DNA of 64,000 nucleotides. Origin: Bdellovibrionales bacterium RIFOXYD12_FULL_39_22 (lineage in GTDB: Bacteria; Bdellovibrionota; Bacteriovoracia; Bacteriovoracales; Bacteriovoracaceae). The notes beneath the pieces were generated by a model that saw nothing but the letters and a program-made list of their open reading frames with translations, ran no database searches and was not told the DNA's origin. The stretch is taken from the NCBI GenBank assembly GCA_001770205.1, contig MEQL01000040.1:39749-103748 (forward strand), in the 5' to 3' direction. This document shows positions 44,927 through 53,606 of this stretch, piece by piece (position 1 is the stretch's first letter; every line of letters begins with the position of its first letter). The translations under genes were made by a program, and so were the position numbers.

Positions 44927-45733
44927 TTAGTAAGGGTTTTTTAAGTACTCTTGTACCGAGGCAACAAGCCGTTTGATACCAACGCCATCAATTACTCGAT
45001 GGTCAATGGTGGAAGAAAAAGGGATCATTGGCCTTACCACAGGGGCCCCATTTTCCGCTACTACTTGATCGCCTATTTTTCCAACGGCAATCACCATGGG
45101 ACAGCGAGAGTATGGAACTAGTGGAGCATAGGCCCGTTCCAGCCCCAGTGAGCCGATAGAGGTTACCATGGCGCTTCCAAAACCATCACGAGGAGCACCG
45201 ATAAGCGGTGACCAGAAGTTTAGATTGTATAGGATAAAGGCCAAAGTATCGAGCAGTGGCCCTACAAACCATCCAGGTAGTAACTCCATAATACCTTTAG
45301 ATTTGCTATATTCTTTTTCCTCTCCAGTACGAATTTCTACCACTTTTTTTCGCACCTCTTCCGCAATTTCATCAAGTGGCCGTTTATGGCAGTTGCGAAT
45401 GACTAATCCGGAGAGATCCTCCCCATCATCATCAGTGGCAACCTGTAAAAAAATATCTACATTTTTGCGTCTATATACCCGTCCAAAGCGCTGCAGTACA
45501 TTGGCGGAGGGAACCTTGTCTAGCGCTACGGCGATGGCCTTGGCAGCAATAATAGTGGGGGTAATTTTAATGTTGCGCAGGCGGTGTTCTTCGATTACTC
45601 GTAAACACGGCCTGGCATCAAAATACATCTCACCATAGACGGAAGGATCTCCCAATTTTCGCCAAGTTCCGACCGCCACTTTTCGCCAGGGACTGTTTTT
45701 TTTGTATGGCAACAATTCAACATTATGAAACAT
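44927..45733 (-). CDS. Stand-alone 2-oxoacid dehydrogenase E2 catalytic (CAT-fold) domain protein
   Basis: A 268-residue acyltransferase-fold protein with the active-site motif STIDHRVIDGVG at the C-terminus and upstream TPTIIAAKAIAVALDKVP and DEIAEEVRKKVVEIR segments. It has neither a lipoyl domain nor a peripheral-subunit-binding domain, and no E1/E3 genes are near, so it is not a normal dehydrogenase-complex core. A hydrophobic stretch (WFVGPLLDTLAFILYNLNFW) sits where E2 proteins have a more polar region. It may be an acyl-CoA-dependent acyltransferase. It ends 31 bp upstream of nothing coding; the neighbouring exported protein gene is separate. Confidence 0.82.
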   Translation of the reverse strand: MFHNVELLPYKKNSPWRKVAVGTWRKLGDPSVYGEMYFDARPCLRVIEEHRLRNIKITPTIIAAKAIAVALDKVPSANVLQRFGRVYRRKNVDIFLQVATDDDGEDLSGLVIRNCHKRPLDEIAEEVRKKVVEIRTGEEKEYSKSKGIMELLPGWFVGPLLDTLAFILYNLNFWSPLIGAPRDGFGSAMVTSIGSLGLERAYAPLVPYSRCPMVIAVGKIGDQVVAENGAPVVRPMIPFSSTIDHRVIDGVGIKRLVASVQEYLKNPY

Positions 45734-45763
45734 TCTTATTCATCCTTTGATCGCTTGTCGTAA

Positions 45764-46327
45764 TTATTTACAGTAATTTTCTTCCCAGAAGTAGCGATCG
45801 CATATGAAGGTGCTATTTATACAATCCATGTTATTGCTTGAGTTATAAACTCTGAATCGGCACTGACGAGACTCTTCCTGATTGATGGATACCACAAAAT
45901 CACCTTCGGCCATCAATACATTATTTTTTAGCAATCGATAGTGGATATTATTGTTGCCTGCATCGAGTAATGGACGTTGTAACAGAGTCCAGACCCACAG
46001 ATTAAACGAGGAAGAGCTTTCCTTGTGTAGTCGATTAAAGGCCGAACTTTTTTTAACGATTTTTCCATTTTCCCAGGTAGCAATAAGTTCTACTTTGTCA
46101 GCGTCAATATCTGCATCGTAATAAAATTTCGACCAATTACCCCCAGAAAGCATGTTAGCGGCACATCGCTGGAAGCTTGTTTCATAAGCATCATATTCAA
46201 AGCAATGAATTAGAATTTCACCGCGAAGATGGGCCACTGTCAGATTATTGCCGGAGCGAAAACCGGCCAGTTCATTGGCAAAAAGAGTGTCTATAATAAG
46301 AAAGGCCATAATTGAAAAAAATTTCAT
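45764..46327 (-). CDS. Exported hypothetical protein
   Basis: Unrecognised 187-residue protein with a short signal peptide (MKFFSIMAFLIIDTLFANE). The mature part contains six cysteines (HCFEYDAY, QRCAANM, RQCRFRV, MDCINS, FICDRY, NYCK), consistent with disulfides in the periplasm, and a beta-rich pattern with LLKNNVLMAEGDFVVSIN near the middle-to-end. It precedes the acyltransferase-fold gene by 30 bp on the same strand. An ATG with acctccaaa-complement (ggaggt) upstream supports the start. Function unknown. Confidence 0.65.
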   Translation of the reverse strand: MKFFSIMAFLIIDTLFANELAGFRSGNNLTVAHLRGEILIHCFEYDAYETSFQRCAANMLSGGNWSKFYYDADIDADKVELIATWENGKIVKKSSAFNRLHKESSSSFNLWVWTLLQRPLLDAGNNNIHYRLLKNNVLMAEGDFVVSINQEESRQCRFRVYNSSNNMDCINSTFICDRYFWEENYCK

Positions 46328-46414
46328 ATTACCTCCAAAAAAAATAAAAAGAAAGTGCTCCCATGAAATGGTAGTGTGGCCTTAACCCTTTAGCAAGTTG
46401 CATGAGAGAACTTT

Positions 46415-46804
46415 TTATGGACGATTTTTTAGGTCATTTATAATTTGTGTGACACATTCTTCAAGGTCGTACGGTTTATAAAAAACCCGAACGACTCCGC
46501 GACGCCAAAGGCCCTCCATTTCCGGATCATAGGAGCCTGTTGTGGCGTAAAAACTTATTCCCTGGGCCTTTGTCATTTCAAAAAGTTCTATTCCATTTAC
46601 AGATGGCATACATACATCTGAAAATATTGCATCAATTTTATTATTAAAGACTATATCGAGTGCTTGTAAGGAAGAAGTTGCGGTGTATACGCGAAGTCCT
46701 TCGCGAGTAAAAAAATAGTCACAAATGGCAAGTAAATCCTCCTCGTCATCGACAATTAAAATGGAGTAAGGGGAGTGCTCTTTTTTTTCATCTTGTGAAT
46801 TCAT
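46415..46804 (-). CDS. Single-domain response regulator
   Basis: A 129-residue receiver: ILIVDDEEDLLAICD, phospho-acceptor in DAIFSDVCMPSVNG, and YKPYDLEE with the conserved lysine. No output domain. It lies 87 bp from the exported protein on the same strand and diverges from the HTH regulator at 46986; an inverted repeat lies between. The proximity to the repeat and to a DNA-binding protein suggests that its expression may be under that regulator. Confidence 0.87.
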   Translation of the reverse strand: MNSQDEKKEHSPYSILIVDDEEDLLAICDYFFTREGLRVYTATSSLQALDIVFNNKIDAIFSDVCMPSVNGIELFEMTKAQGISFYATTGSYDPEMEGLWRRGVVRVFYKPYDLEECVTQIINDLKNRP

Positions 46805-46824
46805 TGTTGGCCCATATTGTTTCC

Positions 46825-46881
46825 ATATGGAATATTATTGGCAATATTTAGAGGAAGTAAAGGAAGATAAATATTCCATAT
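46825..46881. promoter_or_regulatory. Perfect 12-bp inverted repeat between divergent genes
   Basis: ATATGGAATATT at 46825-46836 and AATATTCCATAT at 46870-46881 are exact reverse complements, separated by 33 bp (45 bp centre to centre). They lie 21-77 bp upstream of the receiver gene start and about 105-161 bp before the HTH regulator start. The length of perfect match is above what I would expect by chance even in AT-rich DNA. A two-site operator with looping, or a cruciform, are both possible. The rest of the 46805-46985 gap is AT-rich with no gene. Confidence 0.45.
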
Positions 46882-46985
46882 AAACTTAAGCACCTGAGCT
46901 AATATGCTGATAATACATGCTATTTATAATATATTGAGAAAAGTTTATCGACTAACAGATCTGTTCTTATGTTATTTTAAAGTAC

Positions 46986-47939
46986 GTGTTATTATTCTTG
47001 TCGCATAAGTTATTGGCAAACAAGGATGAAGAGTTGTTTTCACCAAATAATGAACCAGAGATCCACAAAAATGTTAAAAATTTTCTAGCACGCCTACAAT
47101 TTGGATTAAATTTGTCTGACAATGAATTGGCAGATTATATGGGGTACCGCCTCGTTGATTTTGAACAACATGTGCGAAAAACATTTGATATTTCCATAAA
47201 TCATCTCGCAAGATTGGCAGAAAGTTTTAATGTTGGAGTGGAAAATATTATCCAAGGAACAGCTGATGTTTCGCAATTAATAAAGAGGTTCCAGGGAGAT
47301 GTCTATTGCTTACCAGAGCGTTATCAAATTTTTAGTAAAAGTAAGATGGAAGTGGCCAGATATACCTTGGGATTTATCGAGGATAGTTTTGGAGTTGATA
47401 CCAAGCAAATGGTTATGCGCCAACTACAGCTTTCGGATCAACTGATTTTTTCAGATTGCCACGAAATTAATTTATTACTGGCAGTTGATATTTGTGAACG
47501 GATTGCGAAATTACCGCATGGCCAAGAGATGTTGATGCAGATGGGACGCAACTTTCATGAACGCAATAAAGAGCAACAGTGGGCCAACGCAGTTAGAGAA
47601 ATTGAAAAATATGGTGAATTATACTCTTTTTTTAGTGAAGTAGTTGTTCCCAACTATGTAGAGAAAAATTTTAAATGGCAGGTGCAAAAAGTCGAAAATG
47701 GCTCCTTGATTATAACCGGAACTCCGGAGGTCGAATTATTGGAGATGCTTGGAAAAGAAAATGTGTGCAAAAAATCAATGGCCCATTTACGTGCCGGTTT
47801 TTTATCCTCTGTCGCACAATTTGCCGGCCAAGATCCATTATGGGCAGAGCTTTTATATTCCACCGCTGATGGATATGACTGCGAGGCCTATAGAATCCAT
47901 TTTAGTGGCGACGTAAAGTTTAGAAAAAACATCATGTAA
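46986..47939 (+). CDS. HTH (XRE-like) regulator with a C-terminal ligand-binding-like domain
   Basis: A 317-residue protein from a GTG start with weak site. Residues about 25-95 form a degenerate XRE-type HTH (FLARLQFGLNLSDNELADYM; ISINHLARLAESFNVGVENI). After a linker, LPERYQIFSKSKMEVARYTL begins a C-terminal domain of about 200 residues, aligning in pattern with the C-terminal part of the regulator at 50411-51271 (IPQRYSYLRSMKIRGLNTLI). The late segment ADGYDCEAYRIHF recalls sensory V4R/haem-NO-like folds but I cannot confirm that. It converges with the next gene, with 18 bp between stops. Confidence 0.7.
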   Translation: MLLFLSHKLLANKDEELFSPNNEPEIHKNVKNFLARLQFGLNLSDNELADYMGYRLVDFEQHVRKTFDISINHLARLAESFNVGVENIIQGTADVSQLIKRFQGDVYCLPERYQIFSKSKMEVARYTLGFIEDSFGVDTKQMVMRQLQLSDQLIFSDCHEINLLLAVDICERIAKLPHGQEMLMQMGRNFHERNKEQQWANAVREIEKYGELYSFFSEVVVPNYVEKNFKWQVQKVENGSLIITGTPEVELLEMLGKENVCKKSMAHLRAGFLSSVAQFAGQDPLWAELLYSTADGYDCEAYRIHFSGDVKFRKNIM

Positions 47940-47949
47940 TGGCCGGCCA
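47940..47949. other. TGGCCGGCCA palindrome between convergent stops
   Basis: A perfect 10-bp palindrome directly after the stop of the HTH regulator and 8 bp before the stop of the opposing gene. It is built of two overlapping GGCC sites. No T-tract follows, so it is not an ordinary intrinsic terminator, though it is the only structure in this gap. Confidence 0.4.
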
Positions 47950-47957
47950 CTATATTC

Positions 47958-48734
47958 TTATGCTGCCCGCTGTTCTTTTTGTTTTATGATTTCTCGATTT
48001 TCTATGATGTAGCGATCTTCCCAAAGATGGAGATATTTACTTGCATGTTTTAGGCCTTCTTGCGAAAAGTGTTGCTGGTGCATTATGTAAAATTCTCCTC
48101 CATGTAAGGCATAGCTGTTAATGGTGGGAAGTTGTCGGCCATGGCGGGAGAGATATTCCCAACCCAACTCTTTTTTGCGTAGATCAATTTTATATTTTGC
48201 CGCACAGGTCGCAATGACATGTCCAATATTATTTGACTTATATTGGTGCACAATCATCGTTACGATAATATCCCAGAAAATTGCCATATTCTCCTTAGTG
48301 CGCAAATGGGGTTGTATTGTAAAGGAGCCATTGTAGCCTAGATTTGTTCCTCCATCCTCTTGACGGTGAAATTCTACAATCTCTGCAACGGCCTGCAAAT
48401 GATCTGGAGAACAATTTTCACCACTAATCATACCAAAGATGGGGAAATTTATTCGATGAAAATCACATTTGGCCAGCGTGACGGACTTCATTCCCATGAT
48501 AGGTTCAAAAAAACCATTCTCTTCAATACAGAGCAAAATATGGTCTGCTACAAAATCAGAGGCATCAAAGGGAAGCACCCCAAGTGGATATTCTTTAGTG
48601 TATCCTGCAATTTTTAGAGACATTACTTTGGGAAATAAGCTACGAGCTAAGTGTGATTGCGTTGATTCTGTTAGTAATAGATCGTACATGGACTTAATAA
48701 CCACAATTTTAAATTTTCTCTGGTCAATGGCCAT
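47958..48734 (-). CDS. Hypothetical protein, possible GNAT-fold acyltransferase
   Basis: A 258-residue soluble protein. The N-terminal half has FKIVVIKSMYDLLLTES, then FVADHILLCIEENGFFEPIM and GMKSVTLAKCDFHRINFPIF; the C-terminal half has NIGHVIATCAAKYKIDLRKK, then KELGWEYLSRHGRQLP and HQQHFSQEGLKHASKYLHLW. The order (helical start, strand with D/E-rich turn, late 'GW..L' helix-strand) recalls N-acyltransferases of the FeeM/autoinducer-synthase-like GNAT group, but no diagnostic acetyl-CoA loop is clear to me. Treat the fold as a hypothesis. It lies between two paralogous HTH regulators and diverges from a methyltransferase gene. Confidence 0.45.
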   Translation of the reverse strand: MAIDQRKFKIVVIKSMYDLLLTESTQSHLARSLFPKVMSLKIAGYTKEYPLGVLPFDASDFVADHILLCIEENGFFEPIMGMKSVTLAKCDFHRINFPIFGMISGENCSPDHLQAVAEIVEFHRQEDGGTNLGYNGSFTIQPHLRTKENMAIFWDIIVTMIVHQYKSNNIGHVIATCAAKYKIDLRKKELGWEYLSRHGRQLPTINSYALHGGEFYIMHQQHFSQEGLKHASKYLHLWEDRYIIENREIIKQKEQRAA

Positions 48735-48863
48735 AAAATATCACTCCTTTCAATTAATATTGATATTATTAGTTCTGTTCGGAATTAAATTTTATGGCAT
48801 TAGAAAAAATTAATGAGGGATGGAATTTTGCCGATAGGCCCATCATTAACAAAAGGGGGGCAG

Positions 48864-49661
48864 ATGGGATATTTATTAGAGAGTAATGATGAAGCAAAAA
48901 GGTTAGAATTTCAGGCCAAACAGAGAAGTTATCTATTAGAAGGTGAAATGCAAATTCTTAGCAAACTTCCCTTGGCCGCCAATGCCAGCGTTTTAGATGC
49001 TGGATGTGGCACTGGATTAGTTTCTCGTTTTATAAAGAAGGTGCGGCCAGATTTATTCCTAGAGGCCTGTGACTTTGCAGATATACGACTCAAACAGGGT
49101 GATATTTTTGCTCGAGCAGAAGGTATTTCAGATATCTCTTTTTTTAAGGCCAATTTAGAACAGATTGAGCGTGCGGATGCTTCGTATGATTTAATAGTTT
49201 CGCGTTATGTTTTTGAACATTTATTAAATCCACAGGCAGTGGCCCATGAACTTTTTCGTCTGGCCCGACCTGGGGGATCTATTTGTTTAATAGATTTTGA
49301 TGGTATTTTCGCAAATTTTTATACTCCCAATAAAGAAGTAATGAAAATGTTAAATAAAATTATGTCGGTATTGGAATTTGATCTTTTTATTGGAAGAAAG
49401 TTACCAACACTTTTACATTGCGCAGGTTTTTCCAACATTGAATGGGAGGTCTCTACTTCATATTTTAAAGGTGATGAGCTAAAAGAAGAGTATGAAAATT
49501 GTAAAGAACGACTTTCCTTTGCTCGACCTAAAATTGTGCAGGCACTAGGAAGTGATGGTGCTGCCGATCAATTTACAAAGTTATATCTGGAGGAAATGCA
49601 GCGGCCACACACTACACTATTTTATAATAAATTTATTACTCAAGGATATAAGAAGTTTTGA
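48864..49661 (+). CDS. Class I SAM-dependent methyltransferase
   Basis: A 265-residue enzyme starting at the ATG after a ggggggca site (an ATG at 48813 is in frame without a site). Motif I is ASVLDAGCGTGLVSRF; the acidic residue after strand 2 is in EACDFADIRL; motif IV-like SYDLIVSRYVFEHLLNPQ; and ELFRLARPGGSICLIDFDG. This is the UbiE/BioC-like fold for small molecules. The substrate is unknown. Its end overlaps the convergent hydrolase gene by 22 bp. Confidence 0.85.
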   Translation: MGYLLESNDEAKRLEFQAKQRSYLLEGEMQILSKLPLAANASVLDAGCGTGLVSRFIKKVRPDLFLEACDFADIRLKQGDIFARAEGISDISFFKANLEQIERADASYDLIVSRYVFEHLLNPQAVAHELFRLARPGGSICLIDFDGIFANFYTPNKEVMKMLNKIMSVLEFDLFIGRKLPTLLHCAGFSNIEWEVSTSYFKGDELKEEYENCKERLSFARPKIVQALGSDGAADQFTKLYLEEMQRPHTTLFYNKFITQGYKKF

Positions 49662-50410
49662 AGAGTATGAATAAAGTGATCTGACTCTTCTAGTGAGGGA
49701 AAGTGGGCACTGTTGGCAAAGATGACTGATTTATAATTGGAAGCTATTTTTTTGATGAGATTATTTTGATGGTGAAAGTTAACCACTTCATCGTGAGCAC
49801 CATATATGGCCATAGTCGGAGTATTAATATTGGAAGGTAATTGTACGTTTAGCGTTTGGCGAACTCCAATAAAAGAAGTGACATCAAATTGCCATTGAGG
49901 GGATGAGCTGTTTATGGACCAATATTGCTCCATGGCCAATTTATTGGCCCAATAATGGCGTTCTAAATGTGGATAGTCTGCTACTTGCAAAAAAGCATCC
50001 AAGTTAAAAAAATCGCTGCGGGCATTCTTTAAAAAATCAGAGTTTTTAATATTTGCTACAAGAGAAAAAATCATCTTATCTACATGAAAAATATCTATGG
50101 CCGGAGCGATTAAGATTAGTTTTTTTATCGAGGAAGATAGCTCTTGGCATAAAGATAGTGCCGCAATGGCGGCAAATGAATGTGCGATGAGAATGGTGTT
50201 TTTATGGGTGATGCTGTTTTTGGCAGAATCAAACCACGCTTCGTAGGGAGAGAGTGAGCTATGTTTGTATCCACGGTTTACGGAGGGTTCATGCCAAAAG
50301 AAAATGTTGGACTGATCAAGGTTTAAGGCCGAAGAAATTTTATTCTTCAAAAGTTGTTCTTCCGCATTAGAGTTTCTGCCGGGGCCACCGTGTAGATAGA
50401 CAATATTCAC
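49640..50410 (-). CDS. Alpha/beta hydrolase
   Basis: A 256-residue hydrolase with the oxyanion motif YLHGGPG at the N-terminus, nucleophile elbow IAHSFAAIAAL (Ser about 98), acid in IYGAHDEVVNF and catalytic His in NSAHFPSLEES. HGGPG is typical of proline iminopeptidases and related esterases, while the elbow is a variant of GxSxG (AHSFA). It begins immediately after the stop of the HTH regulator on the same strand, so the two are co-transcribed; a role in making or degrading the regulator's ligand is a reasonable inference. Confidence 0.85.
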   Translation of the reverse strand: MNIVYLHGGPGRNSNAEEQLLKNKISSALNLDQSNIFFWHEPSVNRGYKHSSLSPYEAWFDSAKNSITHKNTILIAHSFAAIAALSLCQELSSSIKKLILIAPAIDIFHVDKMIFSLVANIKNSDFLKNARSDFFNLDAFLQVADYPHLERHYWANKLAMEQYWSINSSSPQWQFDVTSFIGVRQTLNVQLPSNINTPTMAIYGAHDEVVNFHHQNNLIKKIASNYKSVIFANSAHFPSLEESDHFIHTLQNFLYP

Positions 50411-51271
50411 TTAGCACTGTACCTCAATTGTGCGTCGTGAGTTTTCTTGGGCAGACTCATTAATGGCCGCAGAAGATTTGTCAACGATGAAACTATTTAA
50501 ATAATCTTTGGAGAGGTATGATAGAAAAACGTCTTCGTTGTCAGAAAAGTTTTTCTTAAATTCCGCTAGATGGCCTTCGGGGGTAAGCGAGAAAACCAAC
50601 TTGTTTTTGGATTCATCCAGGATCTCATAAGAAAAATTGGATTCATATTTTTTAGCGTTACGGACTAAGCGTTTTATCAAAGAGATTGGATCGTTATCAG
50701 AAAAAAGTTTTTTGGCAAAATTACCATGTATTGATTCTTGTTTTACTAAGGCGAAAATATTATTGGTATCCACCGAAGCTTCGGTGGCGGACTTTTTTAT
50801 TTTCTGTAAAAAATCAGTGAGAAAGTTGATATTAAGTTGATTGTCATAATTACAAAAATAATCAGGGTCAATGCCCATCTCGGTAACTGTCTTTTCAAAA
50901 CCATCATTTCCCATTAAATTTTTGGCAAAAAATATAAGAGTATTAAGGCCTCTTATTTTCATGGAGCGTAGATAGGAATAGCGCTGAGGAATTTCAATGC
51001 CAGAACTGATTCGGCCACTTTCAACTTGAGAGAAGGTCATGTCGTCTAGATAGCCATTAATCACCGAATCCATATTTACACCGGTTAATTGGCAAAACTC
51101 CGCCCAAAATACCACCGAAGGAACATTGATTCCGTTTTCAATTTTAGACAGATACGATTGAGATATACGTAAGTTTGAGCAGACTTCCTTTTGAGTTAGT
51201 CCGGATAATTTACGAGCGCAACGAACCATACGTGCGACTTTGGGGGCAGATTCTGCTTCTGAAGGATTCAT
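50411..51271 (-). CDS. XRE-family regulator with a C-terminal ligand-binding-like domain
   Basis: A 286-residue regulator. Residues about 10-75 are a canonical HTH (RCARKLSGLTQKEVCSNLRI; SQSYLSKIENGINVPSVVFW). The C-terminal part begins IPQRYSYLRSMKIRGLNTLI and contains DPDYFCNYDNQLNINFLTDF, which aligns in pattern with the regulator at 46986 (LPERY...TLGF...INLLLAVDI). It starts at an ATG preceded by tcggagtaaaatac. Ligand unknown. The hydrolase gene follows with no gap. The 110 bp upstream (51272-51381) should contain its promoter. Confidence 0.82.
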   Translation of the reverse strand: MNPSEAESAPKVARMVRCARKLSGLTQKEVCSNLRISQSYLSKIENGINVPSVVFWAEFCQLTGVNMDSVINGYLDDMTFSQVESGRISSGIEIPQRYSYLRSMKIRGLNTLIFFAKNLMGNDGFEKTVTEMGIDPDYFCNYDNQLNINFLTDFLQKIKKSATEASVDTNNIFALVKQESIHGNFAKKLFSDNDPISLIKRLVRNAKKYESNFSYEILDESKNKLVFSLTPEGHLAEFKKNFSDNEDVFLSYLSKDYLNSFIVDKSSAAINESAQENSRRTIEVQC

Positions 51272-51381
51272 GTATTTTACTCCGATAATAAAAGACTATC
51301 ATCTTAAATTATAATTCCAAGGAACATGTTTTTACAAGATGGGAAGGTAATTAATGTATATCAAACAAGGAAGAAGAAATA

Positions 51382-52455
51382 TTATCGGAAATGTTCAATA
51401 AATTGCCAAACCATTTCGCGTGATTTTTCCACAATTTGAGGTATTTTCCTCGGGGATGGAATTTTCTCCATTCCAATTTCGACTACAATTGCCCGTGTTT
51501 TTTGTCGCCAGTAAAAATAGTCAGCACTATTACCGGTAGCGATATAGATAGTGGTAGAAATTTGTCCGGCAATATAACCGTTTTCATGTGACATCTTTTC
51601 TACTAATCCCATGAACTCCCTATCATCTTCAACGGCCGGAGCTTGTCGTGTGTGACCCCAGGGGTACATTACTAATTCACCGTAAGCGTGAAAATCAAGT
51701 GTTCCGGCAATTTGGTGGATATTAAAAAAATCAATCCAGGCGGCAACGCAATCAATTGGTTCATTGCCAGCATCACCTGGCCAAGGGAAAACGCGGTTAG
51801 GATCCTTGTAGTCGATATAACGCTCTTGAGCGATAAAGCTATCTGGACTAGTTACTGGTAAAATGTAGATTATGTGAGAATCGATCATTTGGGTTAAACG
51901 GCCATCTACCCCGTATCCAGCAAGTAATTCTGCTACAAGCGCTAGTACTACCTCTACTGTAATTAATTCATCTCCATGAGTTGCCGCACTAATTGCCAGA
52001 GTTGGACTATTTTTAGAGAGAGCTGTTTTTGAAGCTATTTTAAGTGCATATAAATTATTTTCGCGCTTGGTTTTTCCATAAACTTCTAAGGAAGCGATTG
52101 AGGGGTAGCTTTTTACCCATCCAGTTAATGTTGCCGCCACTTCCGGAAAGGAGTGGTATGCATCTAGTTCAGATGACTTTTGGCCTTTAAGGAGTTTCAA
52201 TCTTTTATTTATGTCGAAGGTAAGCAGCGTTGCCTCAGGGGCAAGTTGTAAAAAATCCTTCTCAAAAATAATAGGGACATAAACTTCGTAGGCAGAATTA
52301 TTATCTATTCTTTTTACGATCTCAAATTTTTGCGCCACGCTAGATAATCTTGGATTATCTAGCGGAAGACGATAGCTTCTAATTATTTCTTCTGCCAGAG
52401 CGAAGCTGGTATTTAGTATTATTGTTATTAAGGCCAGGAGTGTAATTTTTTTCAT
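51382..52455 (-). CDS. M14-family zinc carboxypeptidase, exported
   Basis: A 357-residue protein with a signal peptide (MKKITLLALITIILNTSFALA). Zinc ligands are in AATHGDELITVE (HxxE) and LDFHAYGELVMYPWG (His), and the general-base glutamate is in AIVVEIGMEKIP. Between them, LPVTSPDSFIAQERY and DPNRVFPWPGDAG are M14 features, including the Asn-Arg pair. Exported M14 enzymes cleave C-terminal residues of proteins or peptidoglycan peptides; the sequence does not tell which. It diverges from the molybdenum-cofactor operon, with about 156 bp between starts and no clear promoter hexamers. Confidence 0.9.
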   Translation of the reverse strand: MKKITLLALITIILNTSFALAEEIIRSYRLPLDNPRLSSVAQKFEIVKRIDNNSAYEVYVPIIFEKDFLQLAPEATLLTFDINKRLKLLKGQKSSELDAYHSFPEVAATLTGWVKSYPSIASLEVYGKTKRENNLYALKIASKTALSKNSPTLAISAATHGDELITVEVVLALVAELLAGYGVDGRLTQMIDSHIIYILPVTSPDSFIAQERYIDYKDPNRVFPWPGDAGNEPIDCVAAWIDFFNIHQIAGTLDFHAYGELVMYPWGHTRQAPAVEDDREFMGLVEKMSHENGYIAGQISTTIYIATGNSADYFYWRQKTRAIVVEIGMEKIPSPRKIPQIVEKSREMVWQFIEHFR

Positions 52456-52611
52456 TGGAATATGCTTTTATATTTAAGCGAAGCTGTAAAGCTGGGAAGT
52501 CTGACAAAATCTGTCTTCGTTAAAAGCTAATTTGTACTGACTAGCTGTTTAAAATGAAATATAAATATTAGGCTTGAGTTTCACGAAAGTATGAGAAGGA
52601 TCTCAGAATAT

Positions 52612-53601
52612 ATGTCACAACTTTGCGATTCATACAAAAGACGTTTAAATTATTTGAGATTGTCGTTAACAGATCGCTGTAATTTGCGTTGCTCATACTG
52701 CCGGCCTTTTGAAACAGCTTCAGACAATGAGATGGCAGGGCCACTTACCCCGAGAGAAATTGAAAATTTGGCCCGGGCCTTGGGCCCACTAGGTATATGC
52801 AAAATTCGCTTAACCGGAGGAGAGCCCACGTTGCGTCGCGATCTGTTAGATATTGTGGCAACACTAAACTCTGCAGGCCATTTTGAAAAAATTGCGCTCT
52901 CAACCAATGGGGTTTTGCTTAAAGATTTGGCGTTCGGCCTAAAAATGGCAGGAATTAACGCCATCAACATAAGTGTGGATACTCTTGATAGAGAAAAATT
53001 TGCGAACATTACTGGGTATGACAAATTGATGGATATCTTGCACGGGATTGAGGTCGCCTTGACTGCTGGAATTACCTCCATAAAAGTTAATGCTGTCTTG
53101 ATGAATGGTATAAACGATGGTGATGGAATAAATCAATTTTTACAGATGGTAAAGGTATGGCCTATTTCAGTTCGTTTTATTGAGCTAATGAAATTGGGCG
53201 TTAACGAGTCTAGTTTTGCCGAGAGGTATTTATCTCCTTTGTCGATAATTGAGCGATTGGAGCTAGATGGTTGGGTGGCCCAGAATCACCGCTTGTCTAC
53301 TGATGGGCCAGCGCAAATTTTCCGCCACCATGATTTTCGCGGGAGTGTCGGTTTTATTCTTCCGTATAGTAGAAAATTTTGTGGAGAGTGTAATCGTATC
53401 AGAGTTGATAGTCGCGGCCGTCTGAGAACTTGTTTGTTTGGAAAAAACGATTATTCATTAAGAGATTTGTTACAAAAAGAGGAGATGCGTTCACATCTGC
53501 AGGATAAAATATTATCGTTATTAGATTTAAAACCCAAAGAGCATCATCTTGAAATGGGGGATGCTGGTAAAGTAGATGGGCTGGTTTCCATCGGAGGATA
53601 G
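52612..53601 (+). CDS. moaA: GTP 3',8-cyclase (molybdenum cofactor biosynthesis)
   Basis: Catalyses the first step of molybdopterin synthesis. A 329-residue radical SAM enzyme with the N-terminal cluster motif DRCNLRCSYCRP (CxxxCxxC), IRLTGGEPTLRRDL, INISVDTLDREKF, the second cluster in CGECNRIRVDSRGRLRTCLF, and the essential C-terminal Gly-Gly. The ATG at 52612 gives the usual length; an ATG at 52591 is in frame, with an aagga between the two. First gene of the Moco operon, 5 bp before the next. Confidence 0.94.
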   Translation: MSQLCDSYKRRLNYLRLSLTDRCNLRCSYCRPFETASDNEMAGPLTPREIENLARALGPLGICKIRLTGGEPTLRRDLLDIVATLNSAGHFEKIALSTNGVLLKDLAFGLKMAGINAINISVDTLDREKFANITGYDKLMDILHGIEVALTAGITSIKVNAVLMNGINDGDGINQFLQMVKVWPISVRFIELMKLGVNESSFAERYLSPLSIIERLELDGWVAQNHRLSTDGPAQIFRHHDFRGSVGFILPYSRKFCGECNRIRVDSRGRLRTCLFGKNDYSLRDLLQKEEMRSHLQDKILSLLDLKPKEHHLEMGDAGKVDGLVSIGG

Positions 53602-53606
53602 GGAAG

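Noticed and set aside
52650..53081. Open frame of 143 codons opposite moaA
   Set aside because: moaA motifs are intact on the other strand over the whole stretch.
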